Below, one piece after another: positions 1 through 11,887 of a DNA stretch of 64,000 nucleotides (positions within the stretch are counted from its first letter, which is position 1; every line of letters starts with the position of its first letter). A program made the translations under genes and the position numbers. The notes under the pieces are model-generated. The model was not told the origin of the DNA, ran no database searches, and saw only the letters and a program-made list of their open reading frames with translations. Source of the DNA: Entomortierella parvispora. Taxonomy: Eukaryota > Mortierellomycota > Mortierellomycetes > Mortierellales > Mortierellaceae. Location of the stretch: assembly GCA_963573315.1 (NCBI GenBank), contig OY752146.1, positions 868,001 through 932,000 on the forward strand, read 5' to 3'.

Positions 1-250
1 GAGACGGAAAGAAAGAAAGAGAAAAAAAAGAAAGTAGGAAGCTACCAGGGGTCGGCTAGTTCCCGAGGCCACTTTTTATCTTTGTTCGCATGTGTGTGCG
101 TGCTTGTTTCCTTCTTCAGATAACATTGCGAACGAATCGCGTGGGCGGACCATGACTGCCCTTTTGATCTAAATCATTGTGACTCTCCGAACTCAAAAAT
201 GCGGGGTTCCAGTTTTTGTATTTTTCGTTTGCTTGATCTTTGCTGTTTGA

Positions 251-3200
251 CTACGAGAGGTCAAAGCCCGCTTCAGAGTGGATCGCGTACATCAGCTTAT
301 CCTTCAATCGCTGTCGGCTCGTAAACGCCGGCAACTTCAGCAGGTTCATACATGTACTACTTGTCGGTAGTCGGTCTTCCTCCTGGCCCGCATTCCGAAT
401 GCACAGCTTCGGGTTCAGCTCTTTGAATCCAAGCAGCGGCGGCCGCGCGCACGAGGTTATAAACTTGATCAGTAACCGTCGATCCTCTTCGCTCATCTCC
501 TGCACCACAGACCAAAAGTACTGAATGGTTGGATCCGTCTCTTCAAAGTTGCTGTACACCACGTTCTTGGCCAGATCGGTCAGAGAAATGCCTGTCTGTG
601 CTCCTCCAAGCATCACCTGTAGCTCCTGTTGGTTAAACATCCAGAGCCATTTTGGATCAATCAAATCTGACAGTCCTCGGAAGAATGCTTTACACTGTCG
701 GTCGATTTGTGTGTTGAGTCTGTAGTGAGCTGTAAGATAGATATATCGGATACGGTTCTGTCTTGTTACTAGAGTGTTGCTTCCATTCGGGACAAGTTCT
801 CGCGTCAAGGTGGTGCCCATTTCTATTCAAGGGCCAGCAAAAGTGAATCGGTGGTTAGAAGAAAGAAAGAGAAACCATAATATAAAGACCCTACAAAGAG
901 CGCATCCATTACCTTCGTCATCCACGGTAAAGTAAAGGGAGAGGTCCTCGACATTGCCTTCATAGTTCTTCAAAAACATCAATCCTTTGTACAGCTCTGG
1001 ATCCAATGAAGGAAGATCGTCCAGATAGTTAACTTGTCCCAAACATTTGCTCAAAAAGAATCCTGCAAACGCTGCGTCAATCAGGATGCCTTCATACAAA
1101 GCCTTGCCCAGGATTCGTCCCAAAAACTCGTAGTGTCTCAGTTGGGTCTTCTCTTGAGCAAAGCCATGAGGGTTAGGGTATAAAAGTTGGTCCGACGTGT
1201 TCATAAATAGACCATAGTTGGTGTCGAAGGCTTGCAGAACCAGAGACGTCAAGAATTCCTTGAACACTCCACCGCCATCGATGCCGGCTTCTGGAATCCC
1301 GTACTGGTCAATAAAGCTGATCGCAATTCTGCCTTTCAGCTTGGAGCCAAGATGATTTAGCTGTTCAAAACCGTCCTCGAAAACTGAACCACGTTGAATG
1401 TTGGCTACACCAACGGCCTGGGGGTGATAGCCTGTCACACCAGTATTCCGCTTACGGTCTGATTCCACAAACGATCTGAAAATGGTGACTCTGTCCTCGA
1501 ATCGTATTACAAAAGGAATGTTGTTCAACACGCCGAGACGAGGGCTAAGTCGTGCCAGCTGCGAGCTCCGTTGCCGTCGATTCGTGTTTTGTCGAACCCT
1601 GACATCTCCTGGTCCACTCATAATCGAGTCTCCATCATGCTCATTATCATCCTGGTCCTGGTCTTCACTCAAGCTTTGCTCGTCCTGAATGACAGCCTGC
1701 TGAAAAGCCAACATGTCCAGCGGCATAGACAGAAGCCAATGATCCTTGGGACAGTAGGAACGCCTTGAACTACAATGCAAATTAGACCATTAAGTTTTAA
1801 AAAAACATATTCAAATGTTCAAATGCATGTGTAACACGACAGCCTCTTTCAGTACTTACTCGCGAGCATGAAGTTGACGAGTCAGCTTAGTGACGATTTC
1901 ACGTAAATATCCAACTTTCATATTTTTTGAACTTCCGAGAATCGAATCCATATTCAACGCATTGTCGTTCCACCACAGAAGGAACGCAATGTCCTACCAA
2001 CATGCCGTAAGAATACCATTTTAGTCTCAGCAATTCATTCTAGAGCGGTGGCGTCAGTGTGTGAGACCATGAACTTACCCGCACAATTGAGGACAGTGTG
2101 ATCACGCTTGGTATACTGATTGGATTCTTGGTGTCATCGTGAAACTCGTCGTCGCCCATCGTCACGAGGATCTGGCAGTAGAGTTCGGACACAAATGCTA
2201 GCAAATTCCAAGCTTTTGCATGTCCAGGCTCAAGCACAAGTTGGACACTCAAAGGCGTACCCTGTTGCATGGAGTGGAGCAACTGCTGGTATAGTTGTGT
2301 CGACATGAACGCGTCCAAAAATATCTTTGTGATCGAGACGCCGAAAAACTTGCCTCCACTCTGCGTTGCCCCTGACCCCGTAGACTTTCTACCGGTTGAC
2401 CCAAACCTGAAGTACATCAGGTTGCTCAGAATGTTAATTTTGTGTGAGGGGAAGAGCGTGATGAGGTTCAACAAGAATAACGTAATGTCGCCAATTGCCA
2501 CAGCCGACAAGACATCGGAAAGTTCGTCCTTGGTCGAAGATGCAGGGACTAGGGACCCCAAGATATCATTCAAATGGTTGTTATCATGTGCTAGTGATAG
2601 CCATTTCATAATCCGAGAGTCCAGGGCTGTATTTGATGTGATGTTCCTGGGGGATTTTGAAGGTGACCCTGGAAGATCTTCCGTACGCCACTCCAGATCA
2701 TCCAAGTCATCATTGTCTTCGTCCCTCAGTGGCCTTGCGGGGGCTTCGATAGAGTCCACGGGAATCAAGCCCAGTAAACAGGTAAGGACTTGCAGGTAGG
2801 CACTGGATATTGTGGGGTTCATCTTCGACACGCGTTGGTACCCGAACGCCAAAATGTTCGCCAGCAATGAAATGACCTTGCGTTGAGGCAGGCGAGCGAC
2901 ACTGGAACATGACGTAGAGGCAAGGTGCTGAAGAATAGCATCCAGTGGAAGTCGAGTCGTGAATGCCGTTAGAGTTGTGAGGGATACCCGGTTCGGTAAA
3001 AGAGGAAGCGCCAATATGCTGGTTATAAACTGATCCAGAGTACCCGCGTTCCCATCCTTAGCATAAGACGATCGGCAAATCCGAGTTGATAGCAGAAGGC
3101 CTCTAGCGACTGATGGTCTGTCTTTGTCTTCCACGGGCTATCGAAGGATACCACAAAATCAGTTTCATATCAAAGAATACGAAACACGGCCACCAAGCTA

Positions 3201-4062
3201 CATAGTTTATCCTTACAATCCGGTCGACAAACAAAGAGACGTCCAGGAGGATACTTGAGATCGTGAAGGTCTGAGAGAGTTCCGTTGCTCGCGTGGCCTC
3301 TATTGACGGCAGGTAAGATTCTGGGGATGATATTGTGTCCAACAGTGTCACAATCTGATCCGCCTCTTTCTCGTCCCTAGCGAAGCAGTCAAGTCGGTTA
3401 CTGGACTGTTGGTTTTTCAATATTTGTTCAAAAGCCAAGCTCATACCAGTTATCATGAGATCCTAGATACTCGGAAATCTTTGGTACAGCTCGCTTTAAA
3501 AGCAACAACCAGGACGACTGCTGGCCAAGTTCCATATGAAAGGGTTTGATGAAGAGAGCAACTTTCTTTGGACCTGAAGGAATAATAAGCAATGAGCAAA
3601 GACGGATAAGACGCAGGTGATCGACGGCAGGTCGATAGAAAATCAAAAACTTCCTGACAGCAGACTTCACTCCATCGCATTCCTGTCCTAGGGCTATGCT
3701 TCCGGACTGAACAGACTTTTCGAGAGCAAGGGTTTCCAGATCCCATGCATGGCGTAAATCCTGCCGCACTGTTCTTGCAACCGTTCTTCCACGATACCAT
3801 GCCTATGACAGTAAGTATAGCATAAAGATTAGCAAATCTATGTCAGTCGTGTCGACTCAGAGCAGATAGACACAGGTGGGTACTGATGACATGCTGACAT
3901 TGTCCTTACCTGGATGCGCTCAGCTGATTTAAGTCGAAGTCTCTCTGCTTCTCGAAGACGTCTCTCCTCCTGGGCTTGACGGAGTAGTTTCTGTTTGTCG
4001 ACCTGCTGTTTGTTTCCACCCAGGTTGATGGTCCTTTTGGCCTTGAAGCTGCCGTCGAACAT
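251..4062 (-). CDS. HUL5: HECT-type E3 ubiquitin ligase, HUL5/UBE3C family
   Basis: E3 ligase that extends ubiquitin chains on proteasome-bound and misfolded proteins. Seven exons fit splice consensus: 3910-4062, 3447-3802, 3217-3400, 2079-3137, 1860-1993, 913-1769 and 251-822, giving about 1,104 aa, close to human UBE3C (1,083). The start MFDGSFKAKRTINLGG and the adjacent basic helix with an IQ-like motif (AERIQAWYRGR) match the UBE3C N-terminus. The junction of exons 5 and 6 recreates the conserved ARDSRRSYCPKDHW segment before the HECT domain. The HECT domain has EAGIDGGGVFKEFL, RPPLLGFKELNP and the catalytic cysteine in LPTSSTCMNLLKLP (about Cys1072), and ends with the family-typical AGFDLS. 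The weakest junction is the 46-nt intron at 3401-3446. The gene is divergent from SUA5, with 319 bp between the two starts. Confidence 0.93.
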
Positions 4063-4381
4063 GTCGAAGGACAGAGGATGCAGAAAATGAAAAACGAAAA
4101 TGGGATGAAGGGAATGAAATGGAGGGAGGAGGCCGTCTGCGCAAGATGGTGGCAAAGAAGGAAGACGCGCAACGCGGCCGCCGACTGCGCCTGATCACGT
4201 GATGTGACTGCTCCCTCCTTTCCTTTGGTTTTCTTTTTTTTTTCTTTTTTGTCCTTGGTTGCTTTGGAGGCGCTTCGCTGCGGTTGAGTCATCGCTTCCA
4301 TCGCCACCTCGACCTTTCACCATCTTCATCAACCGCATCGTCGCTCCTGCTCCATCCTCTTCCTTTGCCCAACCGCGGTGC
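4063..4381. promoter_or_regulatory. Divergent promoter region between HUL5 and SUA5
   Basis: The two start codons face away from each other across 319 bp, so this stretch must hold both promoters and 5' leaders. It contains a pyrimidine-rich run (about 4213-4255) and no obvious TATA box. This is inferred from gene orientation only. Confidence 0.5.
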
Positions 4382-5749
4382 ATGTTTGCTCAAAGGATCC
4401 TTCGCTCGCCATTCCCATCTCTTCTCATTCTTCGTCGCCTGTCCAGATCTCGCACCATGACCCGCTTGAGTCCTGCCGCCACCAACTCGGGCGCAGCGGC
4501 AGCCTCCTCTGCCTCGTGTCCCCAGTCTTCCTCGGCCGCGCCTCTCTTCACAACCCTTCTCGAGACCATTGATCCCGCCTCGATCACTTATACCTCTTCC
4601 TCCGACCTCGAGGACCCTGTACCTATTATCTCTGATCCACACACTCGGCAAGTTCTGGAGAGTGCAGCAAAGCTCTTGCGAGCAGGGCAAGTCGTCGGCA
4701 TGCCTACCGAAACCGTTTACGGGCTAGCCTCAAATGCTCTCGACTCTGTAGCTGCTAAACGCATCTTTCAAGCCAAAAACCGACCCCAGGACAATCCATT
4801 GATCGTCCATGTCTCGTCCCTCAAGATGCTTCGATCCATGCTCAAGGACAATACGATCCCAGAAGTATACTCAGAGCTTATCAAGGCCTACTGGCCAGGA
4901 GCATTGACTCTTCTTTTCCCTAGATCTACTTTGATCCCCAATGAGATTACCTGTGCTCAACCCACCGTCGCCGTCCGGTTCCCATCGCATCCTATTACGA
5001 GAGCTCTGATCACAGCTTGTGATCTGCCGCTGGCAGCGCCTTCAGCCAATTCATCTGGGAAACCATCCCCAACTCTGGCATCGCATGTGATGGACGATCT
5101 TGCTGGCAAGATCCCTATGGTAATTGATGGCGGACAATGTAGCTTTGGAATCGAATCGACCGTCGTGGATGGTCTTCGTGTCCCACCGGCGATCCTGAGG
5201 CCCGGAGGAGTTACATACGAACAGATCCGAATGGTCAAAGGAATGGAGGGTGTTCAGGTCTACAAGAAGCATTTCACGGACGTCGCCATGGAGCAGACGC
5301 CGACCACACCTGGAATGAAGTATCGCCACTATTCTCCAGAAGCGGAGGTTGTCTTGGTCGAATACGGAGCAGCCACAGCCAACAGTGGATCAACGACATC
5401 AGATGCTACGACGGCTCAGTACAGTGTTATCCTCAAGGAGATTGGCAGGTTAAAGAAGGAAGGAAAACGTCGATTCGGTATCTTGCGGACATCCTTCAGT
5501 TCAACTGTCTCTCTGAACAGCCGTGAACCGTCTTCGTTGTTGCCGGAGTCACAGTTAAACGAAGTGATCGAGTTTCCGCTGGGACAGGGATCCAAGCCTG
5601 AAGATGTTGCTAGGGAGCTGTTTAAGGGTCTTCGGTACTTGGATGGTCAGAAAGTCGATTGCATCTTTGTGGAGGGTATTAGCGAAGACGATGAAGGACT
5701 TGCAGTCATGAACCGACTTCGTAAAGCAGCCTCTCGAACCATTTCTTGA
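4382..5749 (+). CDS. SUA5: Threonylcarbamoyl-AMP synthase Sua5 (YrdC domain plus Sua5 domain)
   Basis: Makes threonylcarbamoyl-AMP from threonine, bicarbonate and ATP, the first step of t6A37 formation on ANN-decoding tRNAs. It is a single exon. YrdC motifs are in order: PTETVYGLASNAL, AKNRPQDNPLIVH, YWPGALTLLFP, TVAVRFPSHP, APSANSSGKPSPT, FGIESTVVDG and ILRPGGVT. They are followed by the linker TPGMKYRHYSP, which introduces the C-terminal Sua5 domain. Two in-frame ATGs are plausible. The one at 4382 gives an arginine- and leucine-rich leader (FAQRILRSPF onward) that looks like a mitochondrial presequence. The one at 4457 (MTRLSPAAT) gives a cytosolic form. Yeast Sua5 is known to serve both compartments, so leaky scanning is a reasonable inference here. 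An ATG-less extension upstream is not needed. Confidence 0.95.
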   Translation: MFAQRILRSPFPSLLILRRLSRSRTMTRLSPAATNSGAAAASSASCPQSSSAAPLFTTLLETIDPASITYTSSSDLEDPVPIISDPHTRQVLESAAKLLRAGQVVGMPTETVYGLASNALDSVAAKRIFQAKNRPQDNPLIVHVSSLKMLRSMLKDNTIPEVYSELIKAYWPGALTLLFPRSTLIPNEITCAQPTVAVRFPSHPITRALITACDLPLAAPSANSSGKPSPTLASHVMDDLAGKIPMVIDGGQCSFGIESTVVDGLRVPPAILRPGGVTYEQIRMVKGMEGVQVYKKHFTDVAMEQTPTTPGMKYRHYSPEAEVVLVEYGAATANSGSTTSDATTAQYSVILKEIGRLKKEGKRRFGILRTSFSSTVSLNSREPSSLLPESQLNEVIEFPLGQGSKPEDVARELFKGLRYLDGQKVDCIFVEGISEDDEGLAVMNRLRKAASRTIS

Positions 5750-6526
5750 GTGTGGTCGAACAAAAATAAAATAAAAAAAAAAATCAAAAAAAATCGTTGT
5801 GATACGAGATCCAGATTTTGGTGGCGCAACAAAAAAAAGAGAGAAAGAGGAATCGAAGATGAGGCTCGGCATCTTTTTCCTTGTTCTTATCCTCCCTCGT
5901 CTTGAGAAGAGCAGGCCTGTGGGGCTTGATGGAAAGAGTGCATATAATGCCCCCGAATAGCTGGTGGTTTATTACATTCCTTTGCGAGTCTTAAAAACGC
6001 CAATAATAGACCCTTCCCTCTCTGTCCATACTTCCACAGAGAATAGCGCCCTTTGGCAAGTGACCCTGCAAGTAACATGCTGCATCTTCGTTTCAATGCG
6101 AATGACTTCACTATCAACAGGAGATTTAAGCCCCTGGTCTGGACAAAAGTCAAAACGAGAGACGGGCAAAAAAATCCGTGTTTCGATCTACCAATTCATT
6201 GGGATGTGGTTCGGGATAGGGAAGAAATTGCCATGCAGGCAAGGAAGGAAGACTAGGGGGATGAGTGCAAAGTTGGTTGCCGTTAGGTGGCAGTAGTGAC
6301 CAGCCCTTTTTTCTTTTCTCAAGACAGTGGGGTATTTGCAACAGAAATGAGAAGGGAAGCGATTCCAGTCCTTGTCGATGTCCACCTCAGGTGGGTTCAC
6401 CACATACTTTCCACATTGGACATACAATTCCAAGAGGCAGAAAGACCAGTCTGAGCGCTGCGGATTTTTATTAATAGTAGTGCTGATGGGGATAGACGGT
6501 GGTGATTCTGGACAGAGACCGAGAGA

Positions 6527-6530
<4 letters not shown>

Positions 6531-6616
<86 letters not shown>
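6531..6616. repeat. (GA)43 microsatellite
   Basis: An uninterrupted GA dinucleotide run of 86 bp, preceded by GAGAGAGATG. GA tracts of this kind often bind GAGA-type factors or form non-B DNA. No function is shown here. Confidence 0.95.
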
Positions 6617-6620
<4 letters not shown>

Positions 6621-7075
6621 ACAGCTGGAGGGTCAGAGGAGTGGTTCAGCTGTAGTCTGTCGCAGAAGGTGGGCCATGTGATGCCATTTTCTTGACAAAA
6701 CTTCCAGGGCGGCGAATACCCGAGGAAACTCTCCTCGGTGACTCGTGTTCGCGTAGCTGTCCATTCGAGTCTGGAAGGTGTAAGGTGTATTTTTACGTAC
6801 TGCAATGCACCATTGCGCTCGAGCCATCATTGCCCCTTTGGTCTTTGGTCCCGGGAAGGCAGCTGGAGGAAAGAAAAAGCAGGGCCATTGAGGACCGACT
6901 TGAACATGGGTGTGGTCTTCAATGCCGTGGACTGGACCCCTGTCTGTCCTGCACCTTCATGGTCGATGCACGCTCACCCACGCAACGTAGTCCAACTTCT
7001 CCTCCTGCCATGCACAAATAAAATGCGCGTGGTCAATTTCTCGTCTTTCTTTGTCTCCTTCCATTGTCGTCACCG

Positions 7076-7097
7076 CCCCCCCCCCCCCCCCCCCCCC
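7076..7097. repeat. Poly-C tract (22 C)
   Basis: A homopolymer of 22 C, about 410 bp upstream of the kinase-like start codon. Its exact length is likely variable or error-prone in sequencing. Confidence 0.9.
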
Positions 7098-7507
7098 ACT
7101 ACCGTCCTTGCCATTTCTTCATCCCCCTAATCCCCTACTGTTCCCGCCTTTGCACGTTTCTTTTATCTGCCCATCCCCCTTTGGCGTCCTTGTGCTCCCC
7201 TCATCGCTTGTTTCCCCGCACAGGCCCTAATTCCCTTTGCTCAGCTCACCCCCCAAACCCGCGCGTTATTTTCAAACCTTTTGCAGTCCTTGCAGTTTTT
7301 CCTTCTCGCTCATTTCGTTGGATTCACTCATTCGTCTTTGCATTCGTTGCATTCCGCGCGACTCATGGAAATCATATTTCTCATGCATCTTCTCTGAAAG
7401 GATCTTATTTTTTTTCTCCCCTTCCCTCTATCCTTTTTGATCAAGATTGACTGAGAATCTCCTCTTCTCCTTTCCCGCGATTCAGACCCCTTTATTTGTT
7501 GATCAAA

Positions 7508-10500
7508 ATGCCTGGTCAGCCAAATGCCACCCTTCACAGAGATATCCACTTCTCACATCTGTATGAAAATGTTCTTGGCGATGCCTCGGCTTCTGTTGCG
7601 CGAACTGGGTTGGATTCGTCGAGTCAGCAGACGTCCCTGATAGACATTTCGACAGCATTAATGTCTGCGCCTATAAGTAAGGTCGATGTCAGGGAGCATG
7701 AGAACTCGGTGGTTTCGAGTACGAGTCAATCTTCATCGCCATCCTCCCCGTGTTCACTCACACTTGATCTTGAAAGCGCATCACGAGCCAGGACTATCCT
7801 TTCGTTTGATGATAGCCGCCCGTTCACTTTGGACCACGAGATCTCAACTAGCGCGTCTCCCGGACTTGCCTCTCGGAGTTCGGTTGTGGAGAGCAGGATC
7901 AAGACTGCAATTGAAGTGCCCAGTGATTGTGTACCTTTGTCAACGACACAAGAAGTGCACAACGATGATGGTGCAACCAAAACAACAGCAGCGGCATTAG
8001 CAGAAAGCATGAAACCGACCTGTACCGCCATGCAACCGAAGGCACAGACGTTACAGGTTCAAGCGCAAAAGTTGCAACCGCTACCACACCTGCACCCCCA
8101 GTCCAGAGAACAACACCTGGAAGAGCCTCAGTTGCAACCTTCTCCGTCCCCAGGCCAGGACATTGGACAAAGACGAGGCGAGAGAGCTCTCGCTGTTGAG
8201 AGCTCTACTCAGTACACGATTGGTGTTCATCCGCGAGATGAAACAGATCATGGAAGGGGATTCGAATCGGAATCGACATTACCATGTTCAGCTGGTGTCA
8301 ACACCGATGGCGGGACAGAAACGTCGCCGTTAGGATCCGGAGAAGGGGATAGGGCGGTGCATCCTTCCAAGCGATTCGACATTCTGGAAAAGCTTGGGTT
8401 TGGGTAAGTGGTTCAATGGGTTTGGGGATCCTCCTCCTGTGCGCACCGAGAGCGGATGTGGCTAGCCAGTGGGCGGAGCAGGGGAAAGACCAGCGGTCTT
8501 CCCGCAGGCCTGGGGATGCGCACTGACGTCCAGCGGGTATATTGCGTCCGTGTTCCAGCTTCCAGCCCAAGTGGTTTCGCCACCAAAAACGCGCTTTCCG
8601 TGTTCTCCAGAAGTGCTCAATTTTTCTTTTCCCCCTGTCCCCAGCGCGTACGCCACGCGGTCGTTCTTTCGCTCCCATCGCACAACACCCCCTTGTGTCG
8701 GTGTCCCAGGCAGGAAGAGAACACAAAACACCCGGCCCCTTTACTCCCAAGCTCCGTTATCTCTGAAGTCCAGATGTTGCAATAGATAGACGCTAACAAT
8801 CGTAAATTCCATTCTCTGACTCGGGTACCGTTCACTATAGCTCAAGTGGCTCATCGGTCTACAAGGCCCTGGATAAGCTCGACGGAGACAAGATTGTGGT
8901 CATAAAAAAGGTTCCATTGTCTACCCTGGCCGATGTCATTGACTCAACTCTTCCTGGGAGTGGGGGTGGAAGCAATCGTCTGTTTTCTGGAGGGCAACTT
9001 GGGTTCGGGAACAGACTTGGAAATGACGTCAATGGGTCTGGCAAAGAGAGGCTTCTGCTGGATGACCAGGTCGACTATTTTGTAAGTTGGATCGTTGATC
9101 ACTGCTGCGAAGAGGGTCAAGTTGGTCGCTCCCTGGGTCTATACCAAGAGGCGAAACATGAGCACCAGCAGCAGCAACTCCTAGACTCTACCGGCTATCC
9201 TGATAGTACTTTGCCAGAAGCCCACGTCATTGACATGGACGAGTTACAAATACCATCCATCTATCCGGATTCTAAAATTACACAAAGCTCCACAGCAACG
9301 TTGATTACAAGGCTGGAACCACGAAAAAAGGACACATCTATTAAAATCAATGGACTCGACCAAATAGTGAAGTGCTTAGGATGTCATCGCACAGAGTCTG
9401 AGCTTTGGGTAAGTTGCAGAAATGGTCCACTGGTCATGTGATATATATGTTGCGCGAGAAGAGCAAAACTGAAAAGCATACCCATAATTCCTTTGTCTTA
9501 GCTTTCACTCGAGTTTTGTGGCGCTGGTTCAATTGCAGATCTCATTCGACTTTCCGATGGCCCTCTGACTGAAGCTGAAATTGGATGGATGATGAGTCAG
9601 ATTCTCTTTGGGCTTGCCTATCTTCACAGCAAAGATCATGTCCATGGGGACATCAAGGCAGGGTAAGAGGGGAAAAAAAAAAGAAGGCTACGTCATGTGC
9701 TAGTGGTTAACCTTGTTCTTTTCTGCGCCCCATTCACACACCTTGGATATTAGAAACATTCTTCTAACCCCAGAAGGAAATGTCAAGCTCGGCGGGTCCG
9801 GCTCGATAATGAATCACAAAGAAGGGGCTGGAGAGCGGAAAAGACGTCGGCGCTCTATGACCATGACAGAGTTTCCAGCTAGCTGGCTTGCTCCCGAATC
9901 TGTCGTCTCCAATCCATTATCTCCAGTTTCACCGACAGGAGCAGTCTCGCCCATCCTTCCAGGCACGATACCAATGACAAGATCTTTATCCATGTCTTCG
10001 ATCAATGATGGTGAGAGAGCGGTCCCAGAAGCCAGTGCGGAAACCGATATTTGGGCTTTGGGGGTAGCTTGTATCGAATTGTCGCAAGGTCGCGCCCCAG
10101 GGCCAGACACTCCCATCTTGGCCTCTTTCGGCGCGCACAAAGGCAAACCTCAGTTCAACAATACCAACTTGTATAGCCAGAGCCAGGGTACCAGCACAGA
10201 CCTGAACGGGTTGCATGGTGTATCGTGGAGCAATTTTGGTCAAAGGATGATAGGCGGTGTTTCCGGTCTTCTGGGCGGCGAAGTTTACGGGCCAGCCGGT
10301 ATGGGAATGTCAGAAGAGATGTGGTGCTTCATCTCAAGATGTTTGACGCCAGAACCAGAAGCTCGACCAACTGTGAGGGAACTATTGAAGGTGAGCCAAT
10401 CATCAACTGCAGTTGCGCTTGAGGGGTAAAAGAGATTGAACTCTGACAACATGGAAAATCTAACCATGGCATAGGATCCATTCATCGAAAAACATGGAGC

Positions 10501-11887
10501 TCAACAAAGCACAGAGTTATTAGAGCGCATCCGACGAATGATGGAATTTGTAGACCAGTGCGCAACTATATCCTTGGACAGCCAGCCTCTGTTGGCTCCT
10601 GGGTCACCCACTGGTTCTTTAACACTGTCGCCATTGAAAGCGTCGCACATGGTCAACGACTTTAAGCTCGAAGAAGAACGGTGGCTTATTCCAATGGTCA
10701 GACCTCGCGTAGACTCTGTTTATGACGAGTCTAGTTTCTTTGACGAATCCGGATTGCCCATTTCGCCGGCTGATATAGACATGTTGTCCAGGCCAGGTGA
10801 GATGGTTGTTGCTTTGCCGTGCAATCTGTATTGTTGGTATATTTACAAGAGAGAGAGAGGGTGACAGGGAGAGAGAACTTGTATCGACTTGACACTAACT
10901 TGTGTATGTTCCTGCGCAATAGTCTCTGGTTGGAAGCATCAGCGGATCAGTCATCCTGTTGTAAAGCAAGCATTACTGTGCGACAGAGCAGGATACATTA
11001 CTTTTCGACACTCGAGGTCACCATCGCTCGCAACGATAGTGGAGAGCCAGCTAGAAGAACAGCTGGATGACAGCGAAGATTCTGTGAATGACAAATCTGA
11101 CGACGAACAAAGCGAGGAGATGGAAAGACATATCCAGTACCTGTTAACCACGGCCGCGACAGCAATATCGGCTTCAAGATACTCTAAAGACCAGCCAGGA
11201 GTGAGTCAACAGGGTTTGGGGCTTAAACAGGATGCAGGATGCGGCGAACCTGCCTCTTTAGACAATACCCTACCAATACCGACATCGTCATCACCTCTGC
11301 CATCTTCATCATCGGTCTCGTCGTCATCTGTTCCTTTACAAATAACCTCATCAGATCAGCATTTCGTTTCAAGTCCTTTCTTACCTGGACCTTCACCCCC
11401 ATCCTCCTTAACGGGTACGTTTAGCACATCAAGGGGCGACAGAGACGACACTTTGTTCAGTCGGAGAGCAGGCTCTGGGAGTGTGTCTGGAGGAAAGAAG
11501 AAGCGGAGGGCTACGTTGTCGAGCTGGTTTTCAAGTAGTATTCCAGGAACCGCATCCCCATCGTCTGAGCCGCTTTGCGCCGTTGAGGACTGTCCACGAA
11601 AAGCTTCCTCGTCTATTTCTTCCAGGATAATATCGAGGACGCATCGTGCGACCATGTCCAATGCGACCATGACTTCAGCAGGGACAACGAACTCGAAATG
11701 GAGTGAGCGATCGAGATCGGCCTCATTGAAGTTCCAAGGGTTGTGGAGCTGGCTTAAAGGATGGCCCAGGCGCCACAAGGTGAAGGTTGAGGGCCAGCAA
11801 CCTACTCTGGTCGAGATGACAGATGGGAGCTCACTGTCGCCAAAGGCGAAGTCAAAAGAACTCTCGGACCCCCTTTGGGAAGAGTAG
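7508..11887 (+). CDS. MST/Ste20-like pseudokinase with degenerate DFG motif
   Basis: Kinase-fold protein of the Ste20/MST (Hippo) group. Exons: 7508-8403, 8841-9408, 9502-9662, 9754-10390, 10475-10796 and 10923-11887, giving 1,182 aa. Residues 1-285 are disordered. The glycine loop KLGFGSSGSSVYKA (about 295-308) and the lysine in VVIKK (about 321) are present. EFCGAGSIADLIRL matches the MST hinge, and YLHSKDHVHGDIKAGNILL has the HRD Asp (about 538), Lys540 and Asn543 but Gly for Arg. The metal-binding DFG is replaced: NVKLGGSGS, with Gly556 where Asp belongs. APE is kept as WLAPESV. Helix F reads DIWALG. About 125 extra residues sit between the VAIK lysine and the hinge, where the helix-C glutamate is not evident. 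The tail is serine-rich, without a visible SARAH domain. I infer a scaffold or allosteric partner. A GTAAGT inside exon 2 (near 9080) could hide another intron. Confidence 0.85.

Larger units (their letters stand above)
5750..7507. other. Intergenic region with GA microsatellite and poly-C tract
   Basis: I see no gene here. The long reading frames on both strands around 6370-6805 are products of the GA repeat and carry no recognisable domain. The last 400 bp are pyrimidine-rich, typical of a fungal 5' leader/promoter of the downstream kinase-like gene. Confidence 0.6.

Noticed and set aside
6188..6805. Long overlapping frames on both strands around the GA repeat
   Set aside because: They are Ser-Leu or Arg-Glu translations of the microsatellite with no conserved flanks.
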